DNA of 64,000 nucleotides from Rhodospirillales bacterium (GTDB lineage Bacteria; Pseudomonadota; Alphaproteobacteria; Kiloniellales; JACOMY01). Positions 9,263-17,868 of the stretch are shown here, in pieces. The stretch is taken from positions 1-64,000 of the forward strand of contig JACOMY010000011.1 of the NCBI GenBank assembly GCA_014324045.1, written 5' to 3'. The notes beneath the pieces were generated by a model, which saw nothing but the letters and a program-made list of their open reading frames with translations, had not been told where the DNA came from and did not search any database. Position 1 is the first letter of the stretch; every line of letters begins with the position of its first letter. Position numbers and translations under genes: made by a program.

Positions 9263-10117
9263 ATGCAGCGGCCCCTGTCCGTAGCGCGACTTGCCACCCC
9301 GATGCGGGCCTGGGCCGGGCGACTGGTCTTCGGCCTGCTGATCGCCACGGCCCTTACCTTGATGCTGCTGGCCAAGGCCGACGTCGCCGTGATCGAGCGG
9401 GCACGGTCGGAGATCGACGACGCCATCGCGCCGCTGCTGGAGGCCCTGTCGCAACCCGTCGCCACGGTCAACGGCATCATCGACTATGCCGAAGAGATGG
9501 CCGCACTGCGCGCCCGGAACGCCGCTCTCAAGACCGAGAACGAGCGGCTGCGCAACTGGCAGGCAAGAGCGATGGAACTGCAGGCCGAAAACAGCCGGTT
9601 GGGGGCGCTGTTGAACTTCGTGCCCGACCCGGACGCCAGAAGCGTGACGGCGCGGATCGTCGGCGACCAGGGCGGTGCCTTCGCCCGCTCCCTGCTGACC
9701 AATGCCGGATCGGTACAGGGCGTCGGCCGCGGCCAAGCGGCCATGACCGGACAAGGGCTGGCCGGCCGCGTCGTGGGAACCGGCGAGCGCAGCGCAAGAG
9801 TGCTGCTATTGACCGACATCAACAGCCGCATTCCGGTGCTGGTGGGCGATCGGCGCCACCGCGCCGTGCTGGCCGGCGACAACTCGCCCAACCCGCATCT
9901 GCTCTATCTGGATCCGCACGTAGCGATTGCCGTCGGCGACTATGTCGTCACCTCCGGCGTCGGCGGCGTCTTCCCCAGCGGCCTGCCGATCGGGCGCGTG
10001 ACCGGCGTCAAGCGGAGCCACCCCACCGTGCGCCCCTTCGTCGATTGGGACCGCCTGGAGATCCTGCGGCTGATCGACTACGGCAGGGTGCGCGATAGCG
10101 ATCCGGCTCCGCAATGA
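9263..10117 (+). CDS. mreC: Rod shape-determining protein MreC
   Basis: The 284-residue protein is the periplasmic scaffold of the elongasome and links MreB to PBP2 and RodA. One membrane helix lies near residues 20-42 (LVFGLLIATALTLMLLAK), followed by a coiled coil around 75-110 (ALRARNAALKTENERLR, with leucine heptads), and a beta-barrel domain with VTARIVGDQ, GQGLAGRVVG, and the family motif DYVVTSGVGGVFPSGLPIG near residues 230-250. The length suits alphaproteobacterial MreC. Although mreB lies nearly 2 kb upstream behind a decayed cassette, mreD, mrdA and rodA follow closely. The first ATG at 9263 is chosen because it precedes a short cytoplasmic arm. Confidence 0.95.
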   Translation: MQRPLSVARLATPMRAWAGRLVFGLLIATALTLMLLAKADVAVIERARSEIDDAIAPLLEALSQPVATVNGIIDYAEEMAALRARNAALKTENERLRNWQARAMELQAENSRLGALLNFVPDPDARSVTARIVGDQGGAFARSLLTNAGSVQGVGRGQAAMTGQGLAGRVVGTGERSARVLLLTDINSRIPVLVGDRRHRAVLAGDNSPNPHLLYLDPHVAIAVGDYVVTSGVGGVFPSGLPIGRVTGVKRSHPTVRPFVDWDRLEILRLIDYGRVRDSDPAPQ

Positions 10118-10193
10118 GGGGCTCTAAACAGGTAAGAGATCAACGGGCAAGAGAGCAGATGCAGGCAAGGCAGAAACGCAGAAGGGTCAATCG

Positions 10194-10709
10194 GTGATCC
10201 CGGCGGCCCTAGAGAAGATCGACCGCTGGACCCGCATGCTGCTGCCGGGCTTGCTGGCGCTGGCCCTGCTGTTGATCGGCATGGTGCCGATCCGGCTGGC
10301 CGGCCTGACCCCCATCGCGCCTTGGGCAATGCTGATCGCGGTCTACTTCTGGACCGTCCACCGCCCCGGCCTGCTGCCGGTCTGGGCCATCTTCTGCCTA
10401 GGTTTGCTGGGCGACCTGATGAGCGGCGGTCCGGCCGGACCCGGCACCTTCACCCTGCTCCTGACCCATGCGGCGGTGAAGGCACAGCGGCGCTACATCC
10501 TGCCGCATGCCTTCGTTGTGCAGTGGATGGTCTTCGCCCTGGTGGCGGTCATGGCCGGGTCGATCCTGTTCTTGAGCGCGACGATCACCCAACGCGCGAT
10601 CCTGGCCGTCGAGCCCGCCTCATTTCAAGTCTTGATGACGATCGCCGTCTATCCGATCCTTGCCTGGGTCTTCGTGCAAACGCAGTTGACCTTCCTGAAG
10701 CAGCACTGA
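10194..10709 (+). CDS. mreD: Rod shape-determining protein MreD
   Basis: The 171-residue protein is a polytopic inner-membrane component of the elongasome. Hydrophobic segments occur around residues 15-33, 40-56, 62-80, 100-125 and 140-165. The tell-tale loop FCLGLLGDLMSGGPAGPGTF matches the MreD signature GLxxDxxxGxPxG. The start is GTG at 10194. The stop lies five bases before the mrdA start, so translation is probably coupled. Confidence 0.9.
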   Translation: MIPAALEKIDRWTRMLLPGLLALALLLIGMVPIRLAGLTPIAPWAMLIAVYFWTVHRPGLLPVWAIFCLGLLGDLMSGGPAGPGTFTLLLTHAAVKAQRRYILPHAFVVQWMVFALVAVMAGSILFLSATITQRAILAVEPASFQVLMTIAVYPILAWVFVQTQLTFLKQH

Positions 10710-10713
10710 CGCC

Positions 10714-12618
10714 ATGGCCCTTCGCCAACACAGCGAGGACCCGATACGCGGCCTGACGCGGCGCGCCCTGGTGCTGGGCGGGCTGCAGCTGGGTCTCTTC
10801 GGCATCCTGGGCGCGCGGCTTTACCAGCTGCAGATCTTGCAGCAGGAACGCTACAGCCTGCTGGCCGAGGAAAACCGGGTCAACATGCGCCTGCTGGCAC
10901 CGCCGCGCGGCCGCATCCTCGACCGCTTCGGCACGGCGCTGGCGATCAACCGGCAGAACTACAAGGTCATGCTGGTGCGCGAGCAGATCCGGAACCTGAA
11001 GGACACCCTGCTGCGCCTGCAGCAGATCGTCTCCCTGGAGGACACCGAAATCGAGCGCCTGTCGCGCGACCTGCGCCGGACCCGCGCCTTCGTACCGGTC
11101 ATGGCCGCCGAGAACCTGACCTGGGATCAGGTGAGCCGAATCGAGGTCAATGCACCGGAATTGCCCGGCCTTTCCATCGACGTCGGCCAGACCCGCATCT
11201 ATCCTCTACGCGAGAGCATGGCCCATATCGTCGGCTACGTCGGCCCGGTTTCCGGGCCGGAGTTGACGGCCTCGGCCGATCCCCTGCTACAGCTGCCCGA
11301 TCTGCGCATCGGCAAGAGCGGCGTGGAAAAGACCTACGACAAGCCCCTGCGCGGCCGGGCGGGTACGCTGGAGTACGAGGTCAATGCGCACGGCCGCATC
11401 ATCCGCGACCTGGCCCGCACCCAGGGACAGCCGGGCAAGGACCTGGTGATCTCCATCGATTCCCGCCTGCAGCGCTACGCCCACGAGCGGCTGGCCGGCG
11501 AGACCGCCGCCTCGGCCGTGGTCATGGACGTACACAACGGCGACCTGCTGGCCCTGGCCTCGGTCCCGACCTACGATCCAATGGCCTTCGTGCTGGGCAT
11601 CTCCGGCGCCGAGTGGAACCGCCTGATCCACGATCCGCTGAAGCCGCTGTCGAATCGCTCGACCGCCGGGCTCTATGCGCCGGGCTCCACCTTCAAGACG
11701 GTCGTCGCACTGGCCGCGCTGGAGGCCGGCGTGGAACCGGACCGGACCGTCCATTGTCCGGGCCACTACAGGCTGGGCAGGGCGCGCTTCCACTGCTGGC
11801 GGCGCTGGGGCCATGACCACATGGACATGATCGATTCGCTGAGCGAGTCTTGCGACGTCTACTTCTACGACGTGGCCCGGCGCATCGGCATCGAGCGCAT
11901 CGCCGCCATGGCGCGCAAGCTGGGGCTGGGCGCGCCCTCCGGCCTGGATCTGGCCGGGGAACAGGCCGGCGTCGTCCCGACCGAGGCCTGGAAGCTGGAG
12001 CAGACCGGCCAGCCTTGGCAGACCGGCGAAACCTTGATCTCGGCCATCGGCCAAGGCTTCGTGCTGACCACGCCCTTGCAGCTGACGGTCATGACCGCGC
12101 GTATGGCTAACGGCGGCAAAGCGGTGCATCCGCGCCTGCTGCGGGGTCTGCGCGACGAAGATGCCCCGCTGCACATCGTTCGGCCCCCGGAGGACCTGGG
12201 CATCCCCCGGGCCCACCTGGCGATCGTGCGCGAAGGCCTGGACCGGGCGGTCAACGACAAGCGCGGCACCGCCTACTCCTCCCGCATCAAGAAGTCCGGC
12301 TGGGAGATGGCCGGCAAAACCGGCACCAGTCAAGTGCGCCGCATCTCCATGGCCGAGCGTGCCCGCGGTGTCATCCGGAACGAAGACCTGCCCCGGCATC
12401 GCCGCGACCATGCGCTTTTCGTCGCCTTCGCGCCGGTAGCCGAGCCTCGCTATGCCTGCGCCGCGGTCGTCGATCACGGCGGCAGCGGCGCCCGGGCCGC
12501 AGCGCCCATCGCGCACGACCTGCTGCTTGAGACCCAGCGCCTGGCGCCCCTGAACAGACCGGCCCTGCCGATGGCGGCCGTCCCGGATCCGGGCCGCGAC
12601 TCCCGGCGCGAGGGCTAG
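10714..12618 (+). CDS. mrdA: Penicillin-binding protein 2 (class B transpeptidase)
   Basis: The 634-residue protein is the peptidoglycan DD-transpeptidase of the elongasome. A single N-terminal membrane helix lies at about residues 18-40. The pedestal domain contains RGRILDRFGTALA. The transpeptidase domain has the acyl-enzyme serine in STFK (Ser325, Lys328), the second motif SCD (Ser379-Asp381, the usual PBP2 variant of SxN), and KTG at 535-537. RodA, its glycosyltransferase partner, is encoded five bases downstream. No anomaly is seen. Confidence 0.96.
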   Translation: MALRQHSEDPIRGLTRRALVLGGLQLGLFGILGARLYQLQILQQERYSLLAEENRVNMRLLAPPRGRILDRFGTALAINRQNYKVMLVREQIRNLKDTLLRLQQIVSLEDTEIERLSRDLRRTRAFVPVMAAENLTWDQVSRIEVNAPELPGLSIDVGQTRIYPLRESMAHIVGYVGPVSGPELTASADPLLQLPDLRIGKSGVEKTYDKPLRGRAGTLEYEVNAHGRIIRDLARTQGQPGKDLVISIDSRLQRYAHERLAGETAASAVVMDVHNGDLLALASVPTYDPMAFVLGISGAEWNRLIHDPLKPLSNRSTAGLYAPGSTFKTVVALAALEAGVEPDRTVHCPGHYRLGRARFHCWRRWGHDHMDMIDSLSESCDVYFYDVARRIGIERIAAMARKLGLGAPSGLDLAGEQAGVVPTEAWKLEQTGQPWQTGETLISAIGQGFVLTTPLQLTVMTARMANGGKAVHPRLLRGLRDEDAPLHIVRPPEDLGIPRAHLAIVREGLDRAVNDKRGTAYSSRIKKSGWEMAGKTGTSQVRRISMAERARGVIRNEDLPRHRRDHALFVAFAPVAEPRYACAAVVDHGGSGARAAAPIAHDLLLETQRLAPLNRPALPMAAVPDPGRDSRREG

Positions 12619-12623
12619 GCCCC

Positions 12624-13775
12624 ATGTCCCTCCTGAGCAGCCACGGCAGCGAGCCCGACCGCCGCCTGGGGCAGAAGCTGTTGCAGGTGAATTGGGTCCT
12701 GGTGCTGCTGCTGTCCCTGCTGACCGGCGTCGGCCTCCTGATGCTCTATTCGGCCGCCGGCGGCCATGCCGAGCCCTGGGCCGTTCGCCAGTCCATGCGC
12801 TACGGCTTTGCGCTCCTGGCGCTGCTGACGATCGCGGCGATCGACATCCGCTTCTGGTTCCGCATGGCCTATCCCATCTACGCCGTCTCCCTGGCTCTGT
12901 TAGCGGCGGTGGAGGTGGCTGGCAGCAGCGGCATGGGCGCGCAGCGCTGGATCGACCTCAAGATCTTCCAGCTGCAACCCTCGGAGATCATGAAGGTCGC
13001 CCTGGTGCTGGCCCTGGCCCGCTACTTCCACAGCCTGACCGGCGATGCCCTGGGCCGCCCGGCGCGCCTCGTCGTCCCCTTGGTCCTGGTGCTGGTGCCC
13101 ACCGGGCTGGTGCTGAAGCAGCCGGACCTGGGCACCGCCGGCATGCTGCTGGCGGCCGGCGGCGCGGTCTTCTTCTGTGCCGGTGTGCGCTATTGGATGT
13201 TCGCCGCCATGCTGATACTGGCCGCCGCCGCGGTGCCGGTGGCCTGGGACATGCTGCACGACTATCAGCAAGCCCGCATTCTCATCTTCCTCGACCCCGA
13301 GAGCGACCCGCTCGACAGCGGCTACCACATCCTGCAGTCGAAGATCGCACTGGGCTCCGGCGGGCTCTGGGGCCAAGGCTTCATGCAGGGCACCCAAAGC
13401 CATCTGAGCTTCCTGCCGGAAAAGCAGACCGACTTCATCTTCACCATGCTGGCCGAGGAACTGGGCCTGGTCAGTGCGCTGGGCCTCTTGCTGCTCTACG
13501 CCCTGGTGCTGGCTTACGGCTTCGCCATCGCGCTGTCCGTGCGCAGCCAGTTCGCCCGCCTGCTGGTCCTGGGCATTACCGCCAACCTCTTCCTCTACGT
13601 CTTCGTCAACATCGCCATGGTGACCGGCCTGATCCCGGTGGTCGGCGTGCCCCTGCCGTTGATCTCCTATGGCGGCACGGCGATGCTGGCGGTCATGATC
13701 TCCTATGGCCTGGCGATCTCCGCCTACGTCCACCGCGAGGTAAAAATCGCCCGGCGCGGCCCCGGCGATGCGTGA
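12624..13775 (+). CDS. rodA: Rod shape-determining peptidoglycan glycosyltransferase RodA
   Basis: The 383-residue SEDS-family polytopic membrane protein polymerises lipid II in the elongasome together with PBP2. About ten membrane segments are apparent. Seen motifs are the conserved LQPSEIMKVALVLALARYF, KQPDLGTAGMLLAAG (with the catalytic-region Asp), the large-loop QSKIALGSGGLWGQGFMQGT, and the C-terminal GVPLPLISYGGTAML. The ATG at 12624 follows the mrdA stop by five bases. It is the last gene of the rod-shape cluster; tRNA-Lys follows 133 bases later. Confidence 0.96.
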   Translation: MSLLSSHGSEPDRRLGQKLLQVNWVLVLLLSLLTGVGLLMLYSAAGGHAEPWAVRQSMRYGFALLALLTIAAIDIRFWFRMAYPIYAVSLALLAAVEVAGSSGMGAQRWIDLKIFQLQPSEIMKVALVLALARYFHSLTGDALGRPARLVVPLVLVLVPTGLVLKQPDLGTAGMLLAAGGAVFFCAGVRYWMFAAMLILAAAAVPVAWDMLHDYQQARILIFLDPESDPLDSGYHILQSKIALGSGGLWGQGFMQGTQSHLSFLPEKQTDFIFTMLAEELGLVSALGLLLLYALVLAYGFAIALSVRSQFARLLVLGITANLFLYVFVNIAMVTGLIPVVGVPLPLISYGGTAMLAVMISYGLAISAYVHREVKIARRGPGDA

Positions 13776-13908
13776 AAAGTCTTAAAATACCGGGAAGACG
13801 AACGGCAGATCTTTGCGCAGCGGCGCGCAATGGGCAGAAATTCCTTGTACACCGCGAAATTCCTTGCACATCGCCTGGGGCTTTGCTAGGTTCGGTCCTC
13901 TCTGAGGA

Positions 13909-13974
<66 letters not shown>

Positions 13975-13984
<10 letters not shown>

Positions 13985-14023
13985 AAGACGTAGGGTACCC
14001 GGATCCAAATACTTGGTGGGCGC
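13975..14023 (+). repeat. Inverted copy of the tRNA-Lys 3' end (11-bp stem)
   Basis: GCGCCCACCAA at 13975-13985, which spans the 3' acceptor strand and CCA of tRNA-Lys, is repeated as its exact reverse complement TTGGTGGGCGC at 14013-14023. In the precursor transcript it would form an 11-bp hairpin with a 27-base loop that competes with the tRNA acceptor stem. No U-run follows. It may be a maturation or attenuation element or a scar of integration at the tRNA. Confidence 0.8.
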
Positions 14024-14077
14024 GACGAACTCATGGCCGACGCCGGGCAGCGCGGCGATGTGCAACAAGCAGGGGAC

Positions 14078-14407
14078 ATGACGGACGGCATGAAGGAGAT
14101 CCGTAAAAAGGTCCTCGATCTCGCCAAGCAAAACCTGTCGCTGACCGACATTGCGCGGGAATTGGAAACCACAACTTCGACCGTCTCCTACCACATTACC
14201 AAGCTAAAAGAGTCGGGCCACGTGACGGCGCCCTTGCCGCGCAAGATGGGCAAGAGGGCCAAGAAGAAGATGTCCCCCACGCGCAAGAAAGTCCTTGCAT
14301 TGCTGGGGCAAGCGCTGTCGCAAGCCGACATTGCGCGTGAACTCGGCATATCCCGGCAAGCCGTGTCTCAGCACGTGCAGAAGATAAGGACCGAAGAACC
14401 GCGTTAG
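14078..14407 (+). CDS. Small protein with two helix-turn-helix motifs
   Basis: From the ATG at 14078 (AGGGG just upstream) the protein has 109 residues made of two related HTH units. Unit one reads LSLTDIARELETTTSTVSYH, unit two LSQADIARELGISRQAVSQH; a Lys/Arg-rich linker (KMGKRAKKKM) joins them. Each unit has the DIARELxxxxxxVSxH pattern of DNA-binding HTH domains. No effector domain follows, so it may act as a small DNA-binding protein or be a detached DNA-binding part of a larger regulator or recombinase. It sits 94 bases after tRNA-Lys. An upstream ATG at 14033 is possible but has no ribosome-binding site. Confidence 0.7.
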   Translation: MTDGMKEIRKKVLDLAKQNLSLTDIARELETTTSTVSYHITKLKESGHVTAPLPRKMGKRAKKKMSPTRKKVLALLGQALSQADIARELGISRQAVSQHVQKIRTEEPR

Positions 14408-14466
14408 AGGGGCCGCGTTACAGGGTCTGACGGCTTTTGCAGCCAAATCTTGCGGCTCAATCTTGG

Positions 14467-14502
14467 ATCCAGACACCGATCTAGACACTCATCTAGACAC
14501 TC
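14467..14502. repeat. 12-bp tandem repeat, three units (first imperfect)
   Basis: The unit atctagacactc occurs twice exactly at 14479-14490 and 14491-14502; atccagacaccg at 14467-14478 is a diverged first unit. There is no coding frame across it. Confidence 0.8.
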
Positions 14503-14544
14503 ATGGAGGGGGGGAGCCGGCTCCTGCCGTACGGCGACCGCCCG

Positions 14545-14592
14545 CCGTCATGCAAGCGGGCCGTCATGCAAGCGGGCCGTCATGCAAGCGGG
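14545..14592. repeat. 16-bp tandem repeat, three perfect units
   Basis: The unit ccgtcatgcaagcggg occurs three times at 14545, 14561 and 14577 with no mismatch, suggesting recent slippage or unequal exchange. It lies about 135 bases before the phnA start, where it may lie in or near the promoter. Confidence 0.95.
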
Positions 14593-14727
14593 AAGGTGTA
14601 GCCGACCCCGCCCGAAGCGGAGGTGGCGATTTGCAGCCCGGCAGCAGGCATCTGCGGCGGCCCGGCGGCCGGTGAAAGCTTCGCCGAAAATGGCTGCCGC
14701 CCGAACCCGGCCCGAAGGAAAGAGACC

Positions 14728-15969
14728 ATGGCCCTGTCCGCAAGCCTTAGGGTCAATGCCCGCGATTACCCCCTGCCCAAGGTTTGCGCCGTCGTCATCT
14801 GCCTGGACGGCTGCGAGCCGGCCTACCTTGACGAGGCCGCTGCCGCTGGCTGCATGCCGGCGCTGAAGCGCATCCGCCAGACCGGCAGCGACCGCCTGGC
14901 GCAGGCCGTGGTGCCGACCTTCACCAACCCCAACAACCTCTCGATCGCCACCGGCCGACCGCCCAAGGTGCACGGCATCTGCGGCAACTTCTTCTTCGAT
15001 CCGGAGAGCGGGCAAGAGGTGACGATGGACGAGGTGCGCTTCCTGCGCGCCCCGACCCTGTTCCAGCGCTTCTACGAGGCCGGGGCCAAGGTGGCGGCGA
15101 TCACCGCCAAGGACAAGCTGCGGGCGCTGCTGGGGGCCGGTCTGCGTTTCGACCAAGACCGGGCGCGCTGCTTCTCCGCCGAACAGGCCGACAGCAGCAC
15201 CCGGACCGGCAACGGCGTCGAGCGCGCCTCGGCCTGGCTCGGCCGTCCGCAGCCTGCGGTCTATTCCGCCGCTCTTTCCGAGTTCGTCCTGGCTGCCGGG
15301 GTCAAGCTGCTGCGGGAGTGGCGGCCGGACCTGCTCTATCTGACGACCAGCGACTACGTGCAGCACAAGCATGCTCCGGGCACGCCCGAGGCCAACCGCT
15401 TTTACGCCATGTTCGACGGCTATCTGGCGCAGCTGGACGGGCTGGGCGCCAGCATCGCGATCACTGCCGACCACGGCATGAAGCCGAAGCATAAAGCCGA
15501 CGGCAGCCCCTCCGTGCTCTACGCGCAAGATCTGCTGGACGGCTGGCTGGGCAAGGGCGCGGCCCGGGTGATCTTGCCGATCGCCGATCCCTATGTCCTG
15601 CACCACGGCGCCCTGGGTTCCTTCGCCACCGCCTATCTGCCGGAGACGGCTGACCGGGCGGCCATCGCCCAGCGCTTGGCCGGCCGCGACGACCTGCTGG
15701 CCGTCCTGACCGGGGAAGAGGCGGCCGAGCGTTTCGAGTTGCCGGCCGACCGCATCGGCGATCTGGTGCTGATCTCGACCGAGAACGCCACCATCGGCAC
15801 CTCGGCCGAAGGCCATGACCTGGCGGCATTGCAGGAACCCTTGCGCTCGCACGGCGGCCTGACCGAGCAAGTCGTCCCCTTCGTCATGAACCGGGCTTGT
15901 GATCTGCCCCCGGCCCCGGTCTTGCGGAACTTCGACGCCTTCTTCTACGCCATCGCCGCCGCCGAGTGA
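14728..15969 (+). CDS. phnA: Phosphonoacetate hydrolase
   Basis: The 413-residue enzyme of the alkaline phosphatase superfamily cleaves phosphonoacetate to acetate and phosphate using two zinc ions. By comparison with the characterised rhizobial PhnA, the metal ligand Asp27 in CLDGCEP and the nucleophile Thr66 in PTFTNPNN are present, as are [18 protein letters not shown] and the late HGGL histidine. The start at 14728 has the ribosome-binding site aaggaaaga. The gene for phosphonoacetaldehyde dehydrogenase begins 11 bases after its stop, so together they turn phosphonoacetaldehyde into acetate and phosphate. No signal peptide is visible; the enzyme should be cytoplasmic. Confidence 0.92.
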   Translation: MALSASLRVNARDYPLPKVCAVVICLDGCEPAYLDEAAAAGCMPALKRIRQTGSDRLAQAVVPTFTNPNNLSIATGRPPKVHGICGNFFFDPESGQEVTMDEVRFLRAPTLFQRFYEAGAKVAAITAKDKLRALLGAGLRFDQDRARCFSAEQADSSTRTGNGVERASAWLGRPQPAVYSAALSEFVLAAGVKLLREWRPDLLYLTTSDYVQHKHAPGTPEANRFYAMFDGYLAQLDGLGASIAITADHGMKPKHKADGSPSVLYAQDLLDGWLGKGAARVILPIADPYVLHHGALGSFATAYLPETADRAAIAQRLAGRDDLLAVLTGEEAAERFELPADRIGDLVLISTENATIGTSAEGHDLAALQEPLRSHGGLTEQVVPFVMNRACDLPPAPVLRNFDAFFYAIAAAE

Positions 15970-15980
15970 GGGGAGCCCGC

Positions 15981-17432
15981 ATGAGCAGCCTACCGATCGA
16001 ACCCCGCCACGAGGCCATGCGCATCGCCGGCCGCAAGGTGAACCTGAAGGAGCGCGTGCCGGTCCGCTATCCCTACAGCGATGCCGTGATCGGCTCAGTA
16101 CCGGCAGGCAGCGCCGCGCATGCCTGCGAGGCTTTCGACATCGCCGCCGCCTACGAGCCCAAGCTCACCCGCTACCAACGCCAGCAGATCCTCTGGGCCA
16201 CCGCCCGGATCCTCGAGGCGCGCAAGGAGGAACTGGCGCGGATGGTTACGGCGGAGCTGGGGGTTGCGCTCGCCGATTCGCTGCACGAATGCGGACGGGC
16301 CTGCGAGGTCTACAGCCTGGCCGGGCAGCTGTGCCTGCATGACGACGGCGAAATCTTCTCCTGCGATCTCACCCCGCACGGCACGGCCCGCAAGATCTTC
16401 ACCCTGCGCGAACCCTTGCGCGCCATCTCCGCCATCACGCCCTTCAATCACCCGCTGAACACGGTCAGCCACAAGATTGCGCCGGCCATCGCCACCAACA
16501 ACTGCATGGTGGTAAAGCCGTCCGAGCTTACGCCCCTGACCGCCCTCTGGCTGGCCGATGCGCTTTACGAGGCGGGCCTGCCACCGGAGATGCTGTCGGT
16601 CGTGACCGGCTGGCCGCAGGACATCGGCGGGGAAATGATCGCCAACCCGCATATCGAGCTGATCACCTTCACCGGCGGCATTGCGGCCGGCAGGACGATC
16701 GCCGCCGAGGCCCTCTGCAAGCGGCAGGTGCTGGAGCTGGGCGGCAACGATCCCTTGATCGTGCTGAACGACCTGACGGAGGAGGATTTGGCAAAAGCCG
16801 CCGGGCTGGCCGTGGTCGGCGCTACCAAGCACTCCGGTCAGCGCTGCACGGCGGTGAAGCGCATTCTCTGCCAGGAAAGCATCGCTGATGTCTTCGCCAC
16901 CCTGGTGCTGGAGCGCGCCAAGGCAATCCGCTTCGGCGATCCGATGGATCCGGCAACCCAGCTGGGCAGCGTTATCGACGCCAAGGCAGCCGAGATCTGC
17001 GAACGGCGGGTCTATGCCGCCGCCGCGCGTGGCGCGGCGGTGCTCTACGATCCCGGCCGCCGGGGCGCGCTGCTGCCGCCCATCGTCGTCGACCGGGTCG
17101 GCCACGACAGCGAATTGACGATGGAGGAGACCTTCGGGCCGGTCATCCCCATCGTCCGCGTCCCCGACGACGACGATGTGGTGCGCAAGATTGCCAACGC
17201 TACGGTCTACGGTCTGTCGGCTGGGGTCTGCACCAACGATTTCCACCGCATGCAAGCCTTCATCGCCGGCCTCAAGGTTGGCAGCGTCAACATCTGGGAG
17301 GTGCCGGGCTTCCGCATCGAGATGTCACCCTTCGGCGGCATCAAGGACAGCGGCAACGGCTACAAGGAGGGCGTGATCGAGGCCATGAAGAGCTTCACCA
17401 ACGTAAAGACCTTTTCCCTGCCGTGGAACTAG
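15981..17432 (+). CDS. phnY: Phosphonoacetaldehyde dehydrogenase
   Basis: The 483-residue NAD-dependent aldehyde dehydrogenase is expected to oxidise phosphonoacetaldehyde to phosphonoacetate. The nucleophile Cys289 lies in [10 protein letters not shown], the general base Glu in LELGGNDP (near residue 252), and the cofactor-binding lysine in VVKPSELTP. The substrate assignment rests on the directly adjacent phnA gene and on family resemblance; in isolation it would be called an aldehyde dehydrogenase. The ATG at 15981 follows a gaggggag site. The transaminase that normally starts this pathway (phnW) is not in the window, nor is a phosphonate transporter. Confidence 0.88.
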   Translation: MSSLPIEPRHEAMRIAGRKVNLKERVPVRYPYSDAVIGSVPAGSAAHACEAFDIAAAYEPKLTRYQRQQILWATARILEARKEELARMVTAELGVALADSLHECGRACEVYSLAGQLCLHDDGEIFSCDLTPHGTARKIFTLREPLRAISAITPFNHPLNTVSHKIAPAIATNNCMVVKPSELTPLTALWLADALYEAGLPPEMLSVVTGWPQDIGGEMIANPHIELITFTGGIAAGRTIAAEALCKRQVLELGGNDPLIVLNDLTEEDLAKAAGLAVVGATKHSGQRCTAVKRILCQESIADVFATLVLERAKAIRFGDPMDPATQLGSVIDAKAAEICERRVYAAAARGAAVLYDPGRRGALLPPIVVDRVGHDSELTMEETFGPVIPIVRVPDDDDVVRKIANATVYGLSAGVCTNDFHRMQAFIAGLKVGSVNIWEVPGFRIEMSPFGGIKDSGNGYKEGVIEAMKSFTNVKTFSLPWN

Positions 17433-17523
17433 AGCCTTTCGGCGCGGGGAACGCGGATTACAGCGGCCCGGTGCGGCTGTTCCTGGCCTAGTGTCAAGAA
17501 ACAGAAAAATTCGAGGTAATCCT

Positions 17524-17822
17524 ATGCAGCCCTTGACCCCTGAAAAACTACGCGAAGCGGCGGCAGCCTTCGCCTTGCTCGAAAGCAAGTATGACGAGCC
17601 TGCTCTCTAGGGTGTTACAGACGGCAAAGCCGCCGGTACATATCTTGTTTATTGGAGATCGTAGCCTGCCTGTCGATGAAATCGAGGCTGGGAACATCGC
17701 CGAGGAACTTCTCACAAAAGCAGCCTTTGCAGGGCTATCTCACCATCTCCAATGCCCTCCAGTGGCGGCTGCAATACACGCGCGTCATCGACGAAGCCGG
17801 CGCGGTTGAAGGTATTCATAGG
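17524..17822 (+). pseudogene. Broken type II restriction endonuclease gene
   Basis: Pieces of one endonuclease family are seen in order. MQPLTPEKLREAAAAF opens the gene, an in-frame TAG at 17608-17610 follows EPAL, and the same frame continues GVTDGKAAGTYL. After a large internal deletion, DEIEAGNIAEELL appears in another frame, and then YLTISNALQWRLQYTRVID in a third. The core with the catalytic residues is gone. The intact adenine methyltransferase gene that follows was probably its partner. Recognition of the family is from memory of proteins that begin with the same N-terminus. Confidence 0.65.
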
Positions 17823-17823
17823 G

Positions 17824-17868
17824 TAGTATGATGGGGGGTAGTATGATGGGGGGTAGCATGACGGCACA
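17824..17868 (+). repeat. 15-bp tandem repeat, three units, spanning the methyltransferase start
   Basis: Units start at 17824, 17839 and 17854, each resembling tagtatgatgggggg; the third has two substitutions. Because 15 is a multiple of three the repeat encodes MMGGS in frame, and each unit supplies an ATG with a G-rich Shine-Dalgarno-like run before the next one. Copy number could change without loss of the reading frame. Confidence 0.9.

Larger units (their letters stand above)
14408..14727. other. Intergenic region with two short tandem-repeat arrays
   Basis: There is no supported gene between the two-HTH gene and phnA. The stretch holds a 12-bp and a 16-bp repeat array, listed separately. 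The phnA ribosome-binding site (aaggaaagaga) lies at its end. Confidence 0.7.

Noticed and set aside
11287-12516. Minus-strand frame of 409 codons
   Set aside because: It lies wholly inside mrdA, whose catalytic motifs are complete on the plus strand.
14467-14592. CRISPR-like arrays in the 12-bp and 16-bp repeats
   Set aside because: The units are directly adjacent with no spacers, and no cas genes are present.
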